NCBI RefSeq assembly: GCF_027923225.1
Contig: NZ_BSDI01000001.1
Location: forward strand, 349,946 to 413,945
From: Phytohabitans aurantiacus
GTDB lineage: Bacteria; Actinomycetota; Actinomycetes; Mycobacteriales; Micromonosporaceae
Direction: 5' to 3'
Length of the DNA: 64,000 nucleotides
Numbering within the stretch: the first letter of the stretch is position 1; each line of letters starts with the position of its first letter. Positions 22,799 through 30,909 of this stretch are shown here, piece by piece. The translations under genes and the position numbers were made by a program. A model generated the notes under the pieces. It was not told where the DNA came from and did no database searches. It saw only the letters and a list, made by a program, of their open reading frames with translations.

Positions 22799-24544
22799 TC
22801 ACAACCCGGGTAGCGTGCCCGGATTGTCCGGTGACCTCCGCGTCCGCGCGCGGCGCGTCTGCAGGGCCGGAAATCTTGCTCCCGGTCCGTACTCGACGCT
22901 TGGTCCGCGCTGCGCACTCGATGTCTTGATGAGAATCTCCCGCGACACCAGGTCTGCGAGGATCTGCCGAGCGCGGTGCATGCTGACGGTGAAGAGGTTC
23001 TGAACTGTGGCGTTGGTGATCCGTTCGTACTCGCGTACGTGCGCGACGACCCGGCGCTCGATCTCGTCTGCCTTGTGCCGGGCGTACGGCACGGCCGGAC
23101 CCAGGTGCTTGAGCGCCTCCTCGCGGAGGCGGTAATACGGGTGTGCCGCCCGAGCTGTCTGCCGGGTCGGCTCGATCATCGCGACAGCTTCGCTTGCGAG
23201 ATGTCGCAATGATGCCTCGGTCTCGTCCACACCCTTCTGAAGCAGCGGAGCCATGACGTCGGCCGTGACGGTGCGTACCTGGCACAGCTTGATCAGGACG
23301 ATCATGGCATCTGTATCGTCACGAACGAAACCAGGCAATTGCGCCACATATCGAGCGATATTCAGATTCGGCGCGGTGCCAACCAAGGCCACCCGAACTC
23401 GCTCATAGGATGCCTCGATAGTCGGTGTGGGCCGGCCGGACCTGACCATTTCCCGGTACATCCGGTCGATCCCGCGACCAACCTCCTCGGCCAGTTCCAC
23501 GGTTCGAGCAGCGACAGTGAGCGCCCGGTTGCGTGGCTTGGACGGGTGGGTCAGCAGGTTGTCGACGCTCACGCCGGCGACCAGAGGGCCTGGTGACGAG
23601 ATCGCGAGAACCTGTGGCGAATGCTCGATGGTCACGGGATCGGCAAGGTGGTAGTCCCGATGAATCAACGCATTGGTCAGGGCCTCGCGGACGGCGAGTT
23701 CGGGAAAGTCTTCGACCTGGAGTTGCTGCCCGTCCGGAAGCGTGAGAGGAGTCAAACGACGACGCAACGTGATGAGGTCCATGACTCGCTCGTAGACGGT
23801 AAGCAGCGGTCCGGTCAGGCGCTCGATCGCGATCGGCTCACCGCCAGGGCTCTCGCGGTACTGATAGGTCGCGCTTGTGCCAGTTGTTCCTACGAAGACC
23901 AGGCCCGCCCTGAGCAGCGTCCCATCCCTTGTCACCAATCCCAGAGCTCGCAAGAGATCCTCATCGCTGAGGCGAGCCAAGGCACGGCGCGCAGGATTCA
24001 GCGAGGCGTCGAGCCGGCGTCGAGCTGCCGCCATAGCCGCCGCAGACACGTCATACAAGTCGGCAACGGGCTTGGCGGACCAGTCGACCCCAGAACGGTC
24101 CTCCCGCAGCCGCAGCTGTTCCTCCGGGCTCATCCCGAAACAGTCGGTACCAATGCGCCTGGGCGCTCGGCCCTTGGCGTCCGAATAGATCTCCCCGCCC
24201 TCCGGGATGTCGAGCAGCAGGAGTCGTTGTCCCTGGACAAACTCCACGCGGACATCGACGAGCAACGGCGGACGCGTGCTTGAGTGGATCTTCAGACGGG
24301 CGGCATCGGCAGCGAGCGCTGTGCCGAGGAACGCGGCTACGCCCGGCACCCTGTCGGCGACCCCCAGCACTACAACGCCGCCGCGGTTGTTCGCCAAGCA
24401 CAGCGTCGCATCGACGAGCACGCGGAGGGTCTCGCCATCCCCACGATCGCTTTCCTGCTTGAAGTCAAGAATCTCCGACTCCTGCGCGGCGGCCGTACTG
24501 CCAGCCAGGATGGCATCGAGGGCGTCTCTGACGTGGCCCTTCAC
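22799..24544 (-). CDS. AlbA_2/Schlafen-type ATP-binding transcriptional regulator
   Basis: 581 residues from GTG with GGGAGG eight bases upstream. The N-terminal AlbA_2 domain (about 15-140) has the ESEILDFKQE start typical of divergent Schlafen/AlbA proteins. A GHKL-like ATPase region follows (REALTNALIHRDY, with Asn and Asp positions of the ATP lid). Winged-helix segments occupy the C-terminal third (EYERITNATVQNLFTVSMHRARQILADL). Such proteins are annotated as RecG-like putative regulators and often occur on islands. It sits 47 bases from the 3' end of tRNA-Leu and looks lower in GC than its neighbours. A 12-base inverted repeat in its promoter suggests autoregulation. Confidence 0.85.
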   Translation of the reverse strand: MKGHVRDALDAILAGSTAAAQESEILDFKQESDRGDGETLRVLVDATLCLANNRGGVVVLGVADRVPGVAAFLGTALAADAARLKIHSSTRPPLLVDVRVEFVQGQRLLLLDIPEGGEIYSDAKGRAPRRIGTDCFGMSPEEQLRLREDRSGVDWSAKPVADLYDVSAAAMAAARRRLDASLNPARRALARLSDEDLLRALGLVTRDGTLLRAGLVFVGTTGTSATYQYRESPGGEPIAIERLTGPLLTVYERVMDLITLRRRLTPLTLPDGQQLQVEDFPELAVREALTNALIHRDYHLADPVTIEHSPQVLAISSPGPLVAGVSVDNLLTHPSKPRNRALTVAARTVELAEEVGRGIDRMYREMVRSGRPTPTIEASYERVRVALVGTAPNLNIARYVAQLPGFVRDDTDAMIVLIKLCQVRTVTADVMAPLLQKGVDETEASLRHLASEAVAMIEPTRQTARAAHPYYRLREEALKHLGPAVPYARHKADEIERRVVAHVREYERITNATVQNLFTVSMHRARQILADLVSREILIKTSSAQRGPSVEYGPGARFPALQTRRARTRRSPDNPGTLPGL

Positions 24545-24574
24545 AACGGGACCTCCCACGCGAGGTTTGACGGG

Positions 24575-24618
24575 AGTTTCGTAGTACCCTTCACTTGAAT
24601 GTAGGCTACTACGAAACT
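24575..24618 (-). promoter_or_regulatory. Inverted-repeat operator of the AlbA_2 regulator gene
   Basis: AGTTTCGTAGTA (24575-24586) and TACTACGAAACT (24607-24618) form a perfect 12-base inverted repeat with a 20-base spacer. On the minus strand a TACATT hexamer falls inside the spacer as a plausible -10. A further GAAACTC copy is at 24624-24630. Confidence 0.5.
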
Positions 24619-24727
24619 GTGTAGAAACTCTCCCAGGTTCGCGCCAGTGCGGTCGGGGAAAGCTGAGCCACACAGCGAGCGCGTTATGCTCCTGAACGGT
24701 TTCGTGTCCCCGAACCTGGAGTGACGT

Positions 24728-25801
24728 GTGAGTGTCGCGCTGGTGACCGGCTCTGGCGGGCTGATCGGATCGGAAGCAGCTCGGCACTTCGCCGGGCTGG
24801 GTCTCGACGTGGTTGGCATCGACAACGACATGCGCCGGCAGTTTTTCGGCGACGAGGCGTCCACAGCGTGGAACGTCCTGCGCCTCACCAGCGACCTCAG
24901 CGGGGCGTACACCCACCATGACGTCGACATCCGCGATCGGGACGCGCTGGGCAAGATCTTCCAGCGGTACGGGCGGGACATCGCGCTCGTCGTGCACACC
25001 GCCGCCCAGCCGTCGCACGATTGGGCCGTCCGCGACCCGTACACCGACTTCGACGTAAACGCGGTCGGCACGCTGAACGTCTTACAGAACGTGCGGGAGC
25101 ACTGCATCGAGGCACCGGTCATCCACTGCTCCACCAACAAGGTGTACGGCGACCGGCCCAACAGCCTGCCGCTGGTCGAGCAGGCGACCCGGTGGGAGAT
25201 CGAAGCCGGCCACCCGTACGAGCAGGGCATCGCCGAAGACATGTCGATCGACGCCTGCCTGCACTCGATCTTCGGCGCCTCCAAGGTTGCCGCCGATGTC
25301 ATGGTCCAGGAGTACGGGCGCTACTTCGACATGCGCACCGCCTGCTTCCGGGGCGGCACCCTGACCGGCCCGGCACACTCCGCCACCGAACTGCACGGCT
25401 TCCTCGGATACGTCATGCGGTGCAACATGGAGCGCCGTACGTACAAGATTTTCGGGTACCAAGGAAAGATGGTCCGCGACGCCATCCACTCCCACGACGT
25501 GGTCAGCGCGTTCGAGGCGTTCTTCCGCAGCCCCCGGTCCGCGGCCGTCTACAACCTCGGCGGCGGCCGGCACTCCAACTGCTCGCACCTGGAGGCCTTC
25601 GCGCTCGCCGAGAAGATCACCGGCGTCGAGATGCGCAGCGAGTACCACGAGGCCAACCGGGTCGGCGACCACAAGTGGTGGATCGGCTCCAACGCGGCGT
25701 TCGAGCGGGACTATCCAGACTGGAAGCAGGCGTACGACGTTCCGATGATCCTTCAGGAGATCTACGAGGCCAACGTCGGCAAGTGGGTGCCCCGCCCATG
25801 A
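24728..25801 (+). CDS. NAD-dependent nucleotide-sugar epimerase, CDP-paratose 2-epimerase-like
   Basis: 357 residues from GTG with a GGAG ribosome site. Extended SDR fold: the NAD motif is GSGGLIG at residues 9-15. CSTNKVYGDRPN, with the catalytic-region STNK-Y block, resembles tyvelose (CDP-paratose) epimerases. The C-terminal domain contains GKMVRDAIHSHDV and YNLGGGRHSNCS. The likely reaction is epimerisation or redox change of a nucleotide-activated sugar; the exact substrate is not visible. The stop overlaps the next gene by ATGA, so its product probably feeds the adjacent glycosyltransferase. Confidence 0.82.
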   Translation: MSVALVTGSGGLIGSEAARHFAGLGLDVVGIDNDMRRQFFGDEASTAWNVLRLTSDLSGAYTHHDVDIRDRDALGKIFQRYGRDIALVVHTAAQPSHDWAVRDPYTDFDVNAVGTLNVLQNVREHCIEAPVIHCSTNKVYGDRPNSLPLVEQATRWEIEAGHPYEQGIAEDMSIDACLHSIFGASKVAADVMVQEYGRYFDMRTACFRGGTLTGPAHSATELHGFLGYVMRCNMERRTYKIFGYQGKMVRDAIHSHDVVSAFEAFFRSPRSAAVYNLGGGRHSNCSHLEAFALAEKITGVEMRSEYHEANRVGDHKWWIGSNAAFERDYPDWKQAYDVPMILQEIYEANVGKWVPRP

Positions 25802-26610
25802 TCGCCAAAGGTAAGCGCAACGTCCTTGGCGTCCTCGTCGACGCCGTCGACTACGAGGCCGCCACCGCACAGGTCATCGCCGCCGCGCACGAGCGCCGCC
25901 CCCTCGCCCTGACCGCGCTCGCGGTGCACGGCGTGATGACCGGGGTGCTCGATCGGGCACACAACGCCCGGCTCAACTCGTTCGACCTGGTCACCCCCGA
26001 CGGCCAGCCGGTGCGCTGGGCGCTGAACCTGCTGCACGGCGCCGGCCTGCCCGACCGGGTGTACGGGCCCACGCTCACTCTCAAGGTGCTCGAGCGCTGC
26101 GCCGCCGAGGGCCTGCCCGTCTACCTGTACGGCTCCACCGAAGACACGCTGAGCCGGCTGGTGCCAGCGCTGGAGCGGTCGTTTCCCGGTCTGAAGATCG
26201 CGGGTGTCGAGGCGTCGAAGTTCCGCCAGGTCGAGCCCGGCGAAGACGTGCGGATCGCCGACCGCATCCGGGCCTCCGGGGCACGGCTCGTGCTGGTCGG
26301 GCTGGGCTGCCCGCGCCAGGAGGTGTTCGCGTACGCCATGCGGCCCCTGCTGGACATGCCGCTGATGGCGGTGGGCGCCGCGTTCGACTACCACGCCGGG
26401 CTGCTGCGCCAGCCGCCGCCGTGGATGCAGCGGGTCGGGCTGGAGTGGCTGTGGCGGCTCGGCCTGGAGCCCAAGCGGCTGTGGCGCCGGTACGTGGTGC
26501 TGAACCCGGCCTATCTGGCGCGCCTGGGCGCCCAGAAGGCCAAACTCTGGGACGCCACCCCGCCGGCCCCCGCCCCCCAGGACGAACGCCCCCCGACGTT
26601 CTCTGTCTGA
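25798..26610 (+). CDS. WecG/TagA/CpsF family glycosyltransferase (GT26)
   Basis: 270 residues from the ATG overlapping the epimerase stop. Family motifs: NSFDLVTPDGQPVRWALN, YGPTLT, LYGSTEDTL, LVGLGCPRQEVFAY and VGAAFDYHAG with the conserved Arg-rich C-terminus (LGLEPKRLWRRY). GT26 enzymes add ManNAc or related sugars to undecaprenyl-linked intermediates of teichoic acids, enterobacterial common antigen or exopolysaccharide. The basic amphipathic C-terminus fits membrane association. The coupling with the epimerase suggests a polymer containing an unusual sugar. Confidence 0.88.
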   Translation: MIAKGKRNVLGVLVDAVDYEAATAQVIAAAHERRPLALTALAVHGVMTGVLDRAHNARLNSFDLVTPDGQPVRWALNLLHGAGLPDRVYGPTLTLKVLERCAAEGLPVYLYGSTEDTLSRLVPALERSFPGLKIAGVEASKFRQVEPGEDVRIADRIRASGARLVLVGLGCPRQEVFAYAMRPLLDMPLMAVGAAFDYHAGLLRQPPPWMQRVGLEWLWRLGLEPKRLWRRYVVLNPAYLARLGAQKAKLWDATPPAPAPQDERPPTFSV

Positions 26611-26640
26611 CCCACTCTTCCCTGCGGGAATGCGCTTTCC

Positions 26641-26652
26641 TATGCTGGGCGC
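26641..26652 (+). promoter_or_regulatory. -10 element for a leaderless GH88 transcript
   Basis: TATGCT at 26641-26646 is followed by six bases and then the ATG at 26653. No Shine-Dalgarno sequence lies between, so the mRNA probably begins at or near the start codon. Confidence 0.4.
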
Positions 26653-28014
26653 ATGATGCGGATCGACGACGGGCTGACCCCCACGGCCCTGCTACCCAAG
26701 ATCGAGCGGCTGTGGGACGCCTCGGCGCAAAAGATCGACTCGATCGAGAAGACCTGCCCGCCGGGCTCGCCGTCACCGGTCTTCACCGTGGAGGGGCAGT
26801 ACACAGCTCGGGGCTGGACCGAGTGGACCCAGGGCTTCCAGTACGGCTCAGCCGTGCTGCAGTTCGACGCTACCGACGAGCGGCGCTTCCTCGACCTGGC
26901 TCGCGACCTCACCATCCGGCTCATGGCGAGCCACGTCAGCCACATCGGCGTGCACGACCACGGGTTCAACAACGTCAGCACGTACGGGAACCTGTGGCGG
27001 CTCGCCCTGGAAGGGCGCAACGACGACGGTCACCTGGACTTCTACGAGCTGGCCCTGAAGATCACGGGAGCCGTGCAGGCGGCCCGCTGGCGCGACACGG
27101 CGGACGGCAGCGGCTACATCTACTCCTTCAACGGGCCGCAGTCGCTCTTCGTCGACACCATCCGCTCGTGCCGGGCCCTCGCCGTCTCGCATCAGCTCGG
27201 CCACGTACTCATGGGCGAGCGCGACGAGCGGATCTCGCTGCTAGACCGGATCGTGGAGCACGCCGCGAACACCGCGAAGTGGAACATCTTCTACGGCGAG
27301 GGGCGCGACAGCTACGACATCCGCGGCCGCACGGCCCACGAGTCGATCTTCAACGTCAACGACGGCAGCTACCGGTGCCCGAGCACCCAGCAGGGGTACT
27401 CGCCCTTCAGCACCTGGACGCGCGGCCTCGCCTGGGCGATGGTCGGCTTCCCCGAGCAGCTGGAGTTCCTCGCCAGCCGCCCCGAGGAGACCAAGCCCGA
27501 GGTCGTGGCCATGATGCTCAAGGCGGCCACCGCCACCTGTGACTTCTACATCGAGCACACTCCGACCGACGGCGTGCCCTACTGGGACACCGGCGCGCCA
27601 GGGCTCGCCAAGCTCGGCGACTACCTGGACCGTCCGGCCGACCCGTACAACGAGCACGAGCCGGTCGACTCGTCTGCGGCGGCGATCGCCGCTCAGGGCC
27701 TGTTGCGCCTCGGCTGGTACCTGAGCGCCAACGGCCAGCAGGAGCAGGGCCAGCGGTACTGGCAGGCGGGTCTGACCGTATGCGACACGATCTTCGACGA
27801 GCCGTACCTCAGCACCGATCCCCGCCACCAGGGCCTGATCCTGCACTCGGTCTACCACCGTCCGAACGGCTGGGACCACGTGCCGGCCGGGCAGAAGGTG
27901 CCGAACGGCGAGTCGAGCATGTGGGGCGACTACCACGCCCGCGAGCTCGCCCTCTACGTCCAGCGCGTCGCCCGCGACGAGCCCTACTACACGTTCTTCG
28001 GGGGAACCCGATGA
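26653..28014 (+). CDS. GH88-like unsaturated glucuronyl hydrolase
   Basis: 453 residues, cytoplasmic (no signal peptide), with the alpha/alpha-barrel pattern of GH88. Visible family motifs are GVHDHGF (HDxGF) near residue 99 and QGYSPFSTWTRGLAWA near 252. GH88 enzymes hydrate the 4,5-double bond of unsaturated uronyl oligosaccharides released by polysaccharide lyases, freeing a 4-deoxy-5-keto uronic acid. The stop overlaps the SDR start (ATGA), which suggests that the reductase handles the product. ATG codons at 26653 and 26656 are equally possible starts. Confidence 0.82.
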   Translation: MMRIDDGLTPTALLPKIERLWDASAQKIDSIEKTCPPGSPSPVFTVEGQYTARGWTEWTQGFQYGSAVLQFDATDERRFLDLARDLTIRLMASHVSHIGVHDHGFNNVSTYGNLWRLALEGRNDDGHLDFYELALKITGAVQAARWRDTADGSGYIYSFNGPQSLFVDTIRSCRALAVSHQLGHVLMGERDERISLLDRIVEHAANTAKWNIFYGEGRDSYDIRGRTAHESIFNVNDGSYRCPSTQQGYSPFSTWTRGLAWAMVGFPEQLEFLASRPEETKPEVVAMMLKAATATCDFYIEHTPTDGVPYWDTGAPGLAKLGDYLDRPADPYNEHEPVDSSAAAIAAQGLLRLGWYLSANGQQEQGQRYWQAGLTVCDTIFDEPYLSTDPRHQGLILHSVYHRPNGWDHVPAGQKVPNGESSMWGDYHARELALYVQRVARDEPYYTFFGGTR

Positions 28015-28778
28015 GCCGCGCCGCGATCGTCACCGGTGGTTCCCGGGGCATCGGCCGGGGCATCGTGCTGGCGCTGGCCGGGGCCGGGTACGACGTCGTG
28101 GTCAACTACGCCAGTAACGCGGACGCCGCGCGCGAGGTCGGCAAGCAGGTCGAGGCCGCGGGCCAGCGAGCCCACCTGGTACAGGCCGACATCTCCAGCG
28201 CGGCCGACCGGAAACGGCTGGTCGACGAGACGGTCGGCGCGTTCGGCCGGATCGACCTGCTCGTCAACAACGCCGGCGTGGCGCCGAACGTGCGCGCCGA
28301 CCTGCTGGACGCGGGCGAGGAGTCGTTCGACCGGCTCATCAACATCAACCTCAAGGGCCCGTACTTCCTGACCCAGCTCGTCGCGCGCCGCATGATCGAG
28401 CAGGCCGAAACCGTCACGAACCCGAAGATCGTCACGATCTCCTCGATCAGCGCGTACACCGCCAGCCTCAACCGGGGCGACTACTGCGTGGCCAAGGCCG
28501 GCCTTGCGATGGCCACGCAGCTGTTCGCGGCGCGGCTGGCCGAGCACGGCATCAACGTGTACGAGATCCGTCCCGGGATCATCGAGACCGACATGACCGG
28601 CGCGGTCAAGGAGAAGTACGACAACCTGATCTTCAACGAGGGGATCACGCCGATCCGCCGCTGGGGCCAGCCCGAAGACGTGGGCAAGGCCGTCGTCGCG
28701 GTCGCGACCGACCTGCTGCCGTTCAGCACCGGCCAGGTCATCGACGTGGACGGCGGCTTCCACCTCCGGATCCTCTAA
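28011..28778 (+). CDS. Short-chain dehydrogenase/reductase, FabG-like
   Basis: 255 residues, classical SDR. Cofactor motif TGGSRGIG at residues 8-15, NNAGVAP, and catalytic Ser with YCVAK (Tyr-x3-Lys). The conserved end is GQVIDVDGGFHL. It would be annotated 3-oxoacyl-ACP reductase, but its coupling to a GH88 hydrolase makes a sugar-acid reductase or KduD-like role more likely (inference). The NADP-versus-NAD preference is not evident. A very large inverted repeat follows the stop. Confidence 0.85.
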   Translation: MSRAAIVTGGSRGIGRGIVLALAGAGYDVVVNYASNADAAREVGKQVEAAGQRAHLVQADISSAADRKRLVDETVGAFGRIDLLVNNAGVAPNVRADLLDAGEESFDRLININLKGPYFLTQLVARRMIEQAETVTNPKIVTISSISAYTASLNRGDYCVAKAGLAMATQLFAARLAEHGINVYEIRPGIIETDMTGAVKEKYDNLIFNEGITPIRRWGQPEDVGKAVVAVATDLLPFSTGQVIDVDGGFHLRIL

Positions 28779-28787
28779 CCCCCCGAG

Positions 28788-28843
28788 CGTGATCAGGGCG
28801 TCCCTCAAGCTGCTAGAACGACTTGAGGGACGCCCTGATCACG
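28788..28843. terminator. Perfect 22-base-pair inverted repeat between convergent genes
   Basis: Arms 28788-28809 and 28822-28843 match perfectly over 22 bases with a 12-base loop, between the stops of the SDR and MerR-family genes. It should act as a bidirectional terminator, but it is longer and less GC-biased than needed. It could instead be a dispersed REP-like element. Confidence 0.7.
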
Positions 28844-28870
28844 AGAGGGCGGGGATCACGAGAGGGCGGG
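28837..28870 (+). repeat. Tandem duplication of a 17-base unit
   Basis: The unit GATCACGAGAGGGCGGG occurs twice in a row (28837-28853 and 28854-28870). The first copy begins inside the right arm of the 22-base inverted repeat, and the second runs into the end of the MerR-family coding sequence (28856 onward). Confidence 0.85.
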
Positions 28871-29296
28871 GAAGCGGCGAGGGCCGGGGCCGTCGTCTGA
28901 CAGCTCGTCGTCGGGGTTGCTCAGGCGGCACGCAATCAGGGACAGGCAGCCGCAGCCGATGCAGCCCGTCAGGTCGTCGCGCAGGCGCTCCAGAAACGCG
29001 ATCCGGTCGTTCAGCTTGGTCTGCCAGCGCGACGACAGCCGCGCCCAGTCGGCCTTGGTCGGGGTACGCGACTCCGGCAGGCCGTCGAGCGCGTCCCGAA
29101 TTTCGTCGAGTGAGACACCGACCTGCTGCGCGATCCGGATGAATGACACGCGGCGCAGCTCGGCACGATCGTATCGGCGCTGATTGCCGCCCGTCCGGCC
29201 GGCGCGGATGAGGCCGAGCCGCTCGTAGTAGCGCAAAGCGGACGGCGCCACACCGGACCGGTGGGCCAGCTCGCCGATGCTCAGTGTCTGCTGCAC
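28856..29296 (-). CDS. soxR: SoxR-type MerR regulator with [2Fe-2S] cluster
   Basis: 146 residues from GTG at 29296. An N-terminal MerR helix-turn-helix (LSIGELAHRSGVAPSALRYYERLGLI) precedes a dimerisation coiled coil. The C-terminal CIGCGCLSLIAC gives the C-x2-C-x-C-x5-C pattern of the SoxR redox cluster. SoxR senses redox-active metabolites or superoxide and activates promoters with long spacers. A TAAAGT hexamer seven bases before the GTG suggests a leaderless transcript. The -10 lies inside an 18-base palindrome. Divergent transketolase genes are possible targets. A TTG at 29326 is a less likely start. Confidence 0.9.
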   Translation of the reverse strand: MQQTLSIGELAHRSGVAPSALRYYERLGLIRAGRTGGNQRRYDRAELRRVSFIRIAQQVGVSLDEIRDALDGLPESRTPTKADWARLSSRWQTKLNDRIAFLERLRDDLTGCIGCGCLSLIACRLSNPDDELSDDGPGPRRFPALS

Positions 29297-29301
29297 AACA
29301 G

Positions 29302-29319
29302 CGACTTTACTTAAAGCCG
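29302..29319. promoter_or_regulatory. Palindromic operator between soxR-like and transketolase genes
   Basis: CGACTTTACTTAAAGCCG is an 18-base near-palindrome (one mismatched pair) in the 47-base divergent space. It has the size and dyad form of MerR-family operators and covers the predicted soxR -10. Confidence 0.5.
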
Positions 29320-29343
29320 ACTTCAACTTGCACGCTTGTGGGC

Positions 29344-30024
29344 ATGACCGTGACGACCGCGACAGACCGGCTCGACGAGCTGCTGCGCCGCATCACCGGC
29401 GACGAGAAACACGCGCCCAGCGCCCACTCCACTCTCGACGTCATCTGGGTGCTCTACGACAGGGTGCTGCGGGTGGGGCCCGATCGCGTCGACGACCCCG
29501 ACCGCGACCGCTTCCTGCTCTCCAAGGGCCACGGACCGGCCGCCTTCTACGCGGTACTCGCGGCCAAGGGTTTCATTCCCGAGGAGTGGCTGGACGACGT
29601 CGCCGGACCCACGAGCCGGCTTGGGCACCACCCGGACCGCCTGCTGGTGCCCGGCGTCGAGATCGGCTCCGGGTCGCTCGGCCACGGCCTAGGGCTCGGT
29701 GTGGGCACCGCGCTCGGGCTGCGGGCTCAGGGCCTCACGAACCCGAGGGTGTACGTCCTGGTGGGCGACGCCGAGCTCGATGAGGGCTCCAACCACGAGG
29801 CGATCGCGTACGCGGGCGCGACCGGGCTCGACACGATCACCGCGATCGTGATCGACAACCAGTCGACCACTCATGGCTGGCCGGGCGGGATCGCCAGCAG
29901 GTTCCACGGGTGGAGTTCCACCACTGTCGACGGTCGCGACCACGACGCCATCGAGCGGGCGGTCAGGAGCCACGAACCCGGACGTCCTCACGTCGTGGTC
30001 GCCGTCGTCCAGCCCAAAAACTGA
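29344..30024 (+). CDS. Transketolase, N-terminal (TPP-binding) subunit
   Basis: 226 residues. Contains LSKGHGPAAFYAVLAAKG, GSLGHGLGLGVGTALG and VGDAELDEGSNHEA, the thiamine-diphosphate and metal-binding block (GDxxLDEGxxxEA) of transketolases. The subunit is short and lacks the pyrimidine-binding domain, which the next gene supplies. Split transketolases occur in archaea and many actinobacteria, often in sugar or secondary-metabolite loci. Substrate specificity cannot be read from the sequence. Confidence 0.9.
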   Translation: MTVTTATDRLDELLRRITGDEKHAPSAHSTLDVIWVLYDRVLRVGPDRVDDPDRDRFLLSKGHGPAAFYAVLAAKGFIPEEWLDDVAGPTSRLGHHPDRLLVPGVEIGSGSLGHGLGLGVGTALGLRAQGLTNPRVYVLVGDAELDEGSNHEAIAYAGATGLDTITAIVIDNQSTTHGWPGGIASRFHGWSSTTVDGRDHDAIERAVRSHEPGRPHVVVAVVQPKN

Positions 30025-30039
30025 ACCCAAGGAGTGACC

Positions 30040-30909
30040 ATGCGCGACACCTTCGTCGACACCGCCACCGCCCTGCTGGACGACGACCCGCGCACGGCGG
30101 TCGTACTGGCCGACATCTCCGCCTCTGCCTTCCAGCCAGCGGCGCACCGGCATCCTGACCGGGTGCTCAACGTGGGCATCCGCGAGCAACTCATGGTCGG
30201 GGTGGCGGGTGGGCTCGCGTTGACCGGGTTGCGGCCGATCGTGCACTCGTACGCGACGTTCGTGGTGGACCGGGCTTACGAGCAGATCAAGCTCGACATC
30301 GGGCACCAGGGCGTGGGCGCGATCCTCGTGAGCGTGGGCGCCTCGTACGACGGCTCCACCGCCGGCCGCACGCACATGTCACCGGGCGATGTCGCTCTCT
30401 TCGACACGGTTGACGGGTGGACCGTCCACGTACCCGGTCACGCTGGTGAGGTGGCGCCGCTGCTGCTCGCGGCGGCCGCGCACGACGAGCCCGTGTACAT
30501 CCGGCTGTCCACCCAGCACAACGCGGCGCCCCGCCCCGGCACCGGCCTGCAGACGATCAAGCAGGGACAGCGCGCGGCCGTGATCGCGGTCGGTCCGATG
30601 CTCGACCCGGTACTGGCCGCGACCGAGGGGCTCGACGTCACGGTGGCCTACACGAACACACCGCGCCCGTTCGACGTGCGGGGACTGCGGGCGCTGGGCC
30701 ACCACAACGTGGTGATGGTCGAGCCGTACCTGGCCGGGACGTCGAGCGCGGTACTGGCCGAGGCGCTACGAGACGTGCCGAGCCGCGTGCTCAACCTGGG
30801 TGTGTGCCGCACCGACCTGCACCGCTACGGCAGCCCGAAGGACCACGCGCGGTGGCATGGGCTGGACGCGGAAGGCTTGCGCCGGTCGATCAGCGAGTTT
30901 GTGAATTAG
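30040..30909 (+). CDS. Transketolase, C-terminal subunit
   Basis: 289 residues from ATG with AAGGAG seven bases upstream. It carries the pyrimidine-binding domain (about 1-165), with LNVGIREQLMVGVAGGLAL providing the catalytic Glu of the TPP site. The transketolase C-terminal domain follows. It should form a heterotetramer with the preceding subunit. Fifteen bases separate the genes. The 3' end overlaps the convergent GT2 gene by 20 bases. Confidence 0.9.
   Translation: MRDTFVDTATALLDDDPRTAVVLADISASAFQPAAHRHPDRVLNVGIREQLMVGVAGGLALTGLRPIVHSYATFVVDRAYEQIKLDIGHQGVGAILVSVGASYDGSTAGRTHMSPGDVALFDTVDGWTVHVPGHAGEVAPLLLAAAAHDEPVYIRLSTQHNAAPRPGTGLQTIKQGQRAAVIAVGPMLDPVLAATEGLDVTVAYTNTPRPFDVRGLRALGHHNVVMVEPYLAGTSSAVLAEALRDVPSRVLNLGVCRTDLHRYGSPKDHARWHGLDAEGLRRSISEFVN

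Noticed and set aside
22751..24727. Complete integrated island with attachment repeats at tRNA-Leu
   Set aside because: I did not see a second copy of the tRNA 3' end by eye and no integrase gene is present; only the weaker remnant hypothesis is kept.
28837..28870. Start of a CRISPR array or satellite repeat
   Set aside because: Only two adjacent copies without spacers, and no cas genes in the window.
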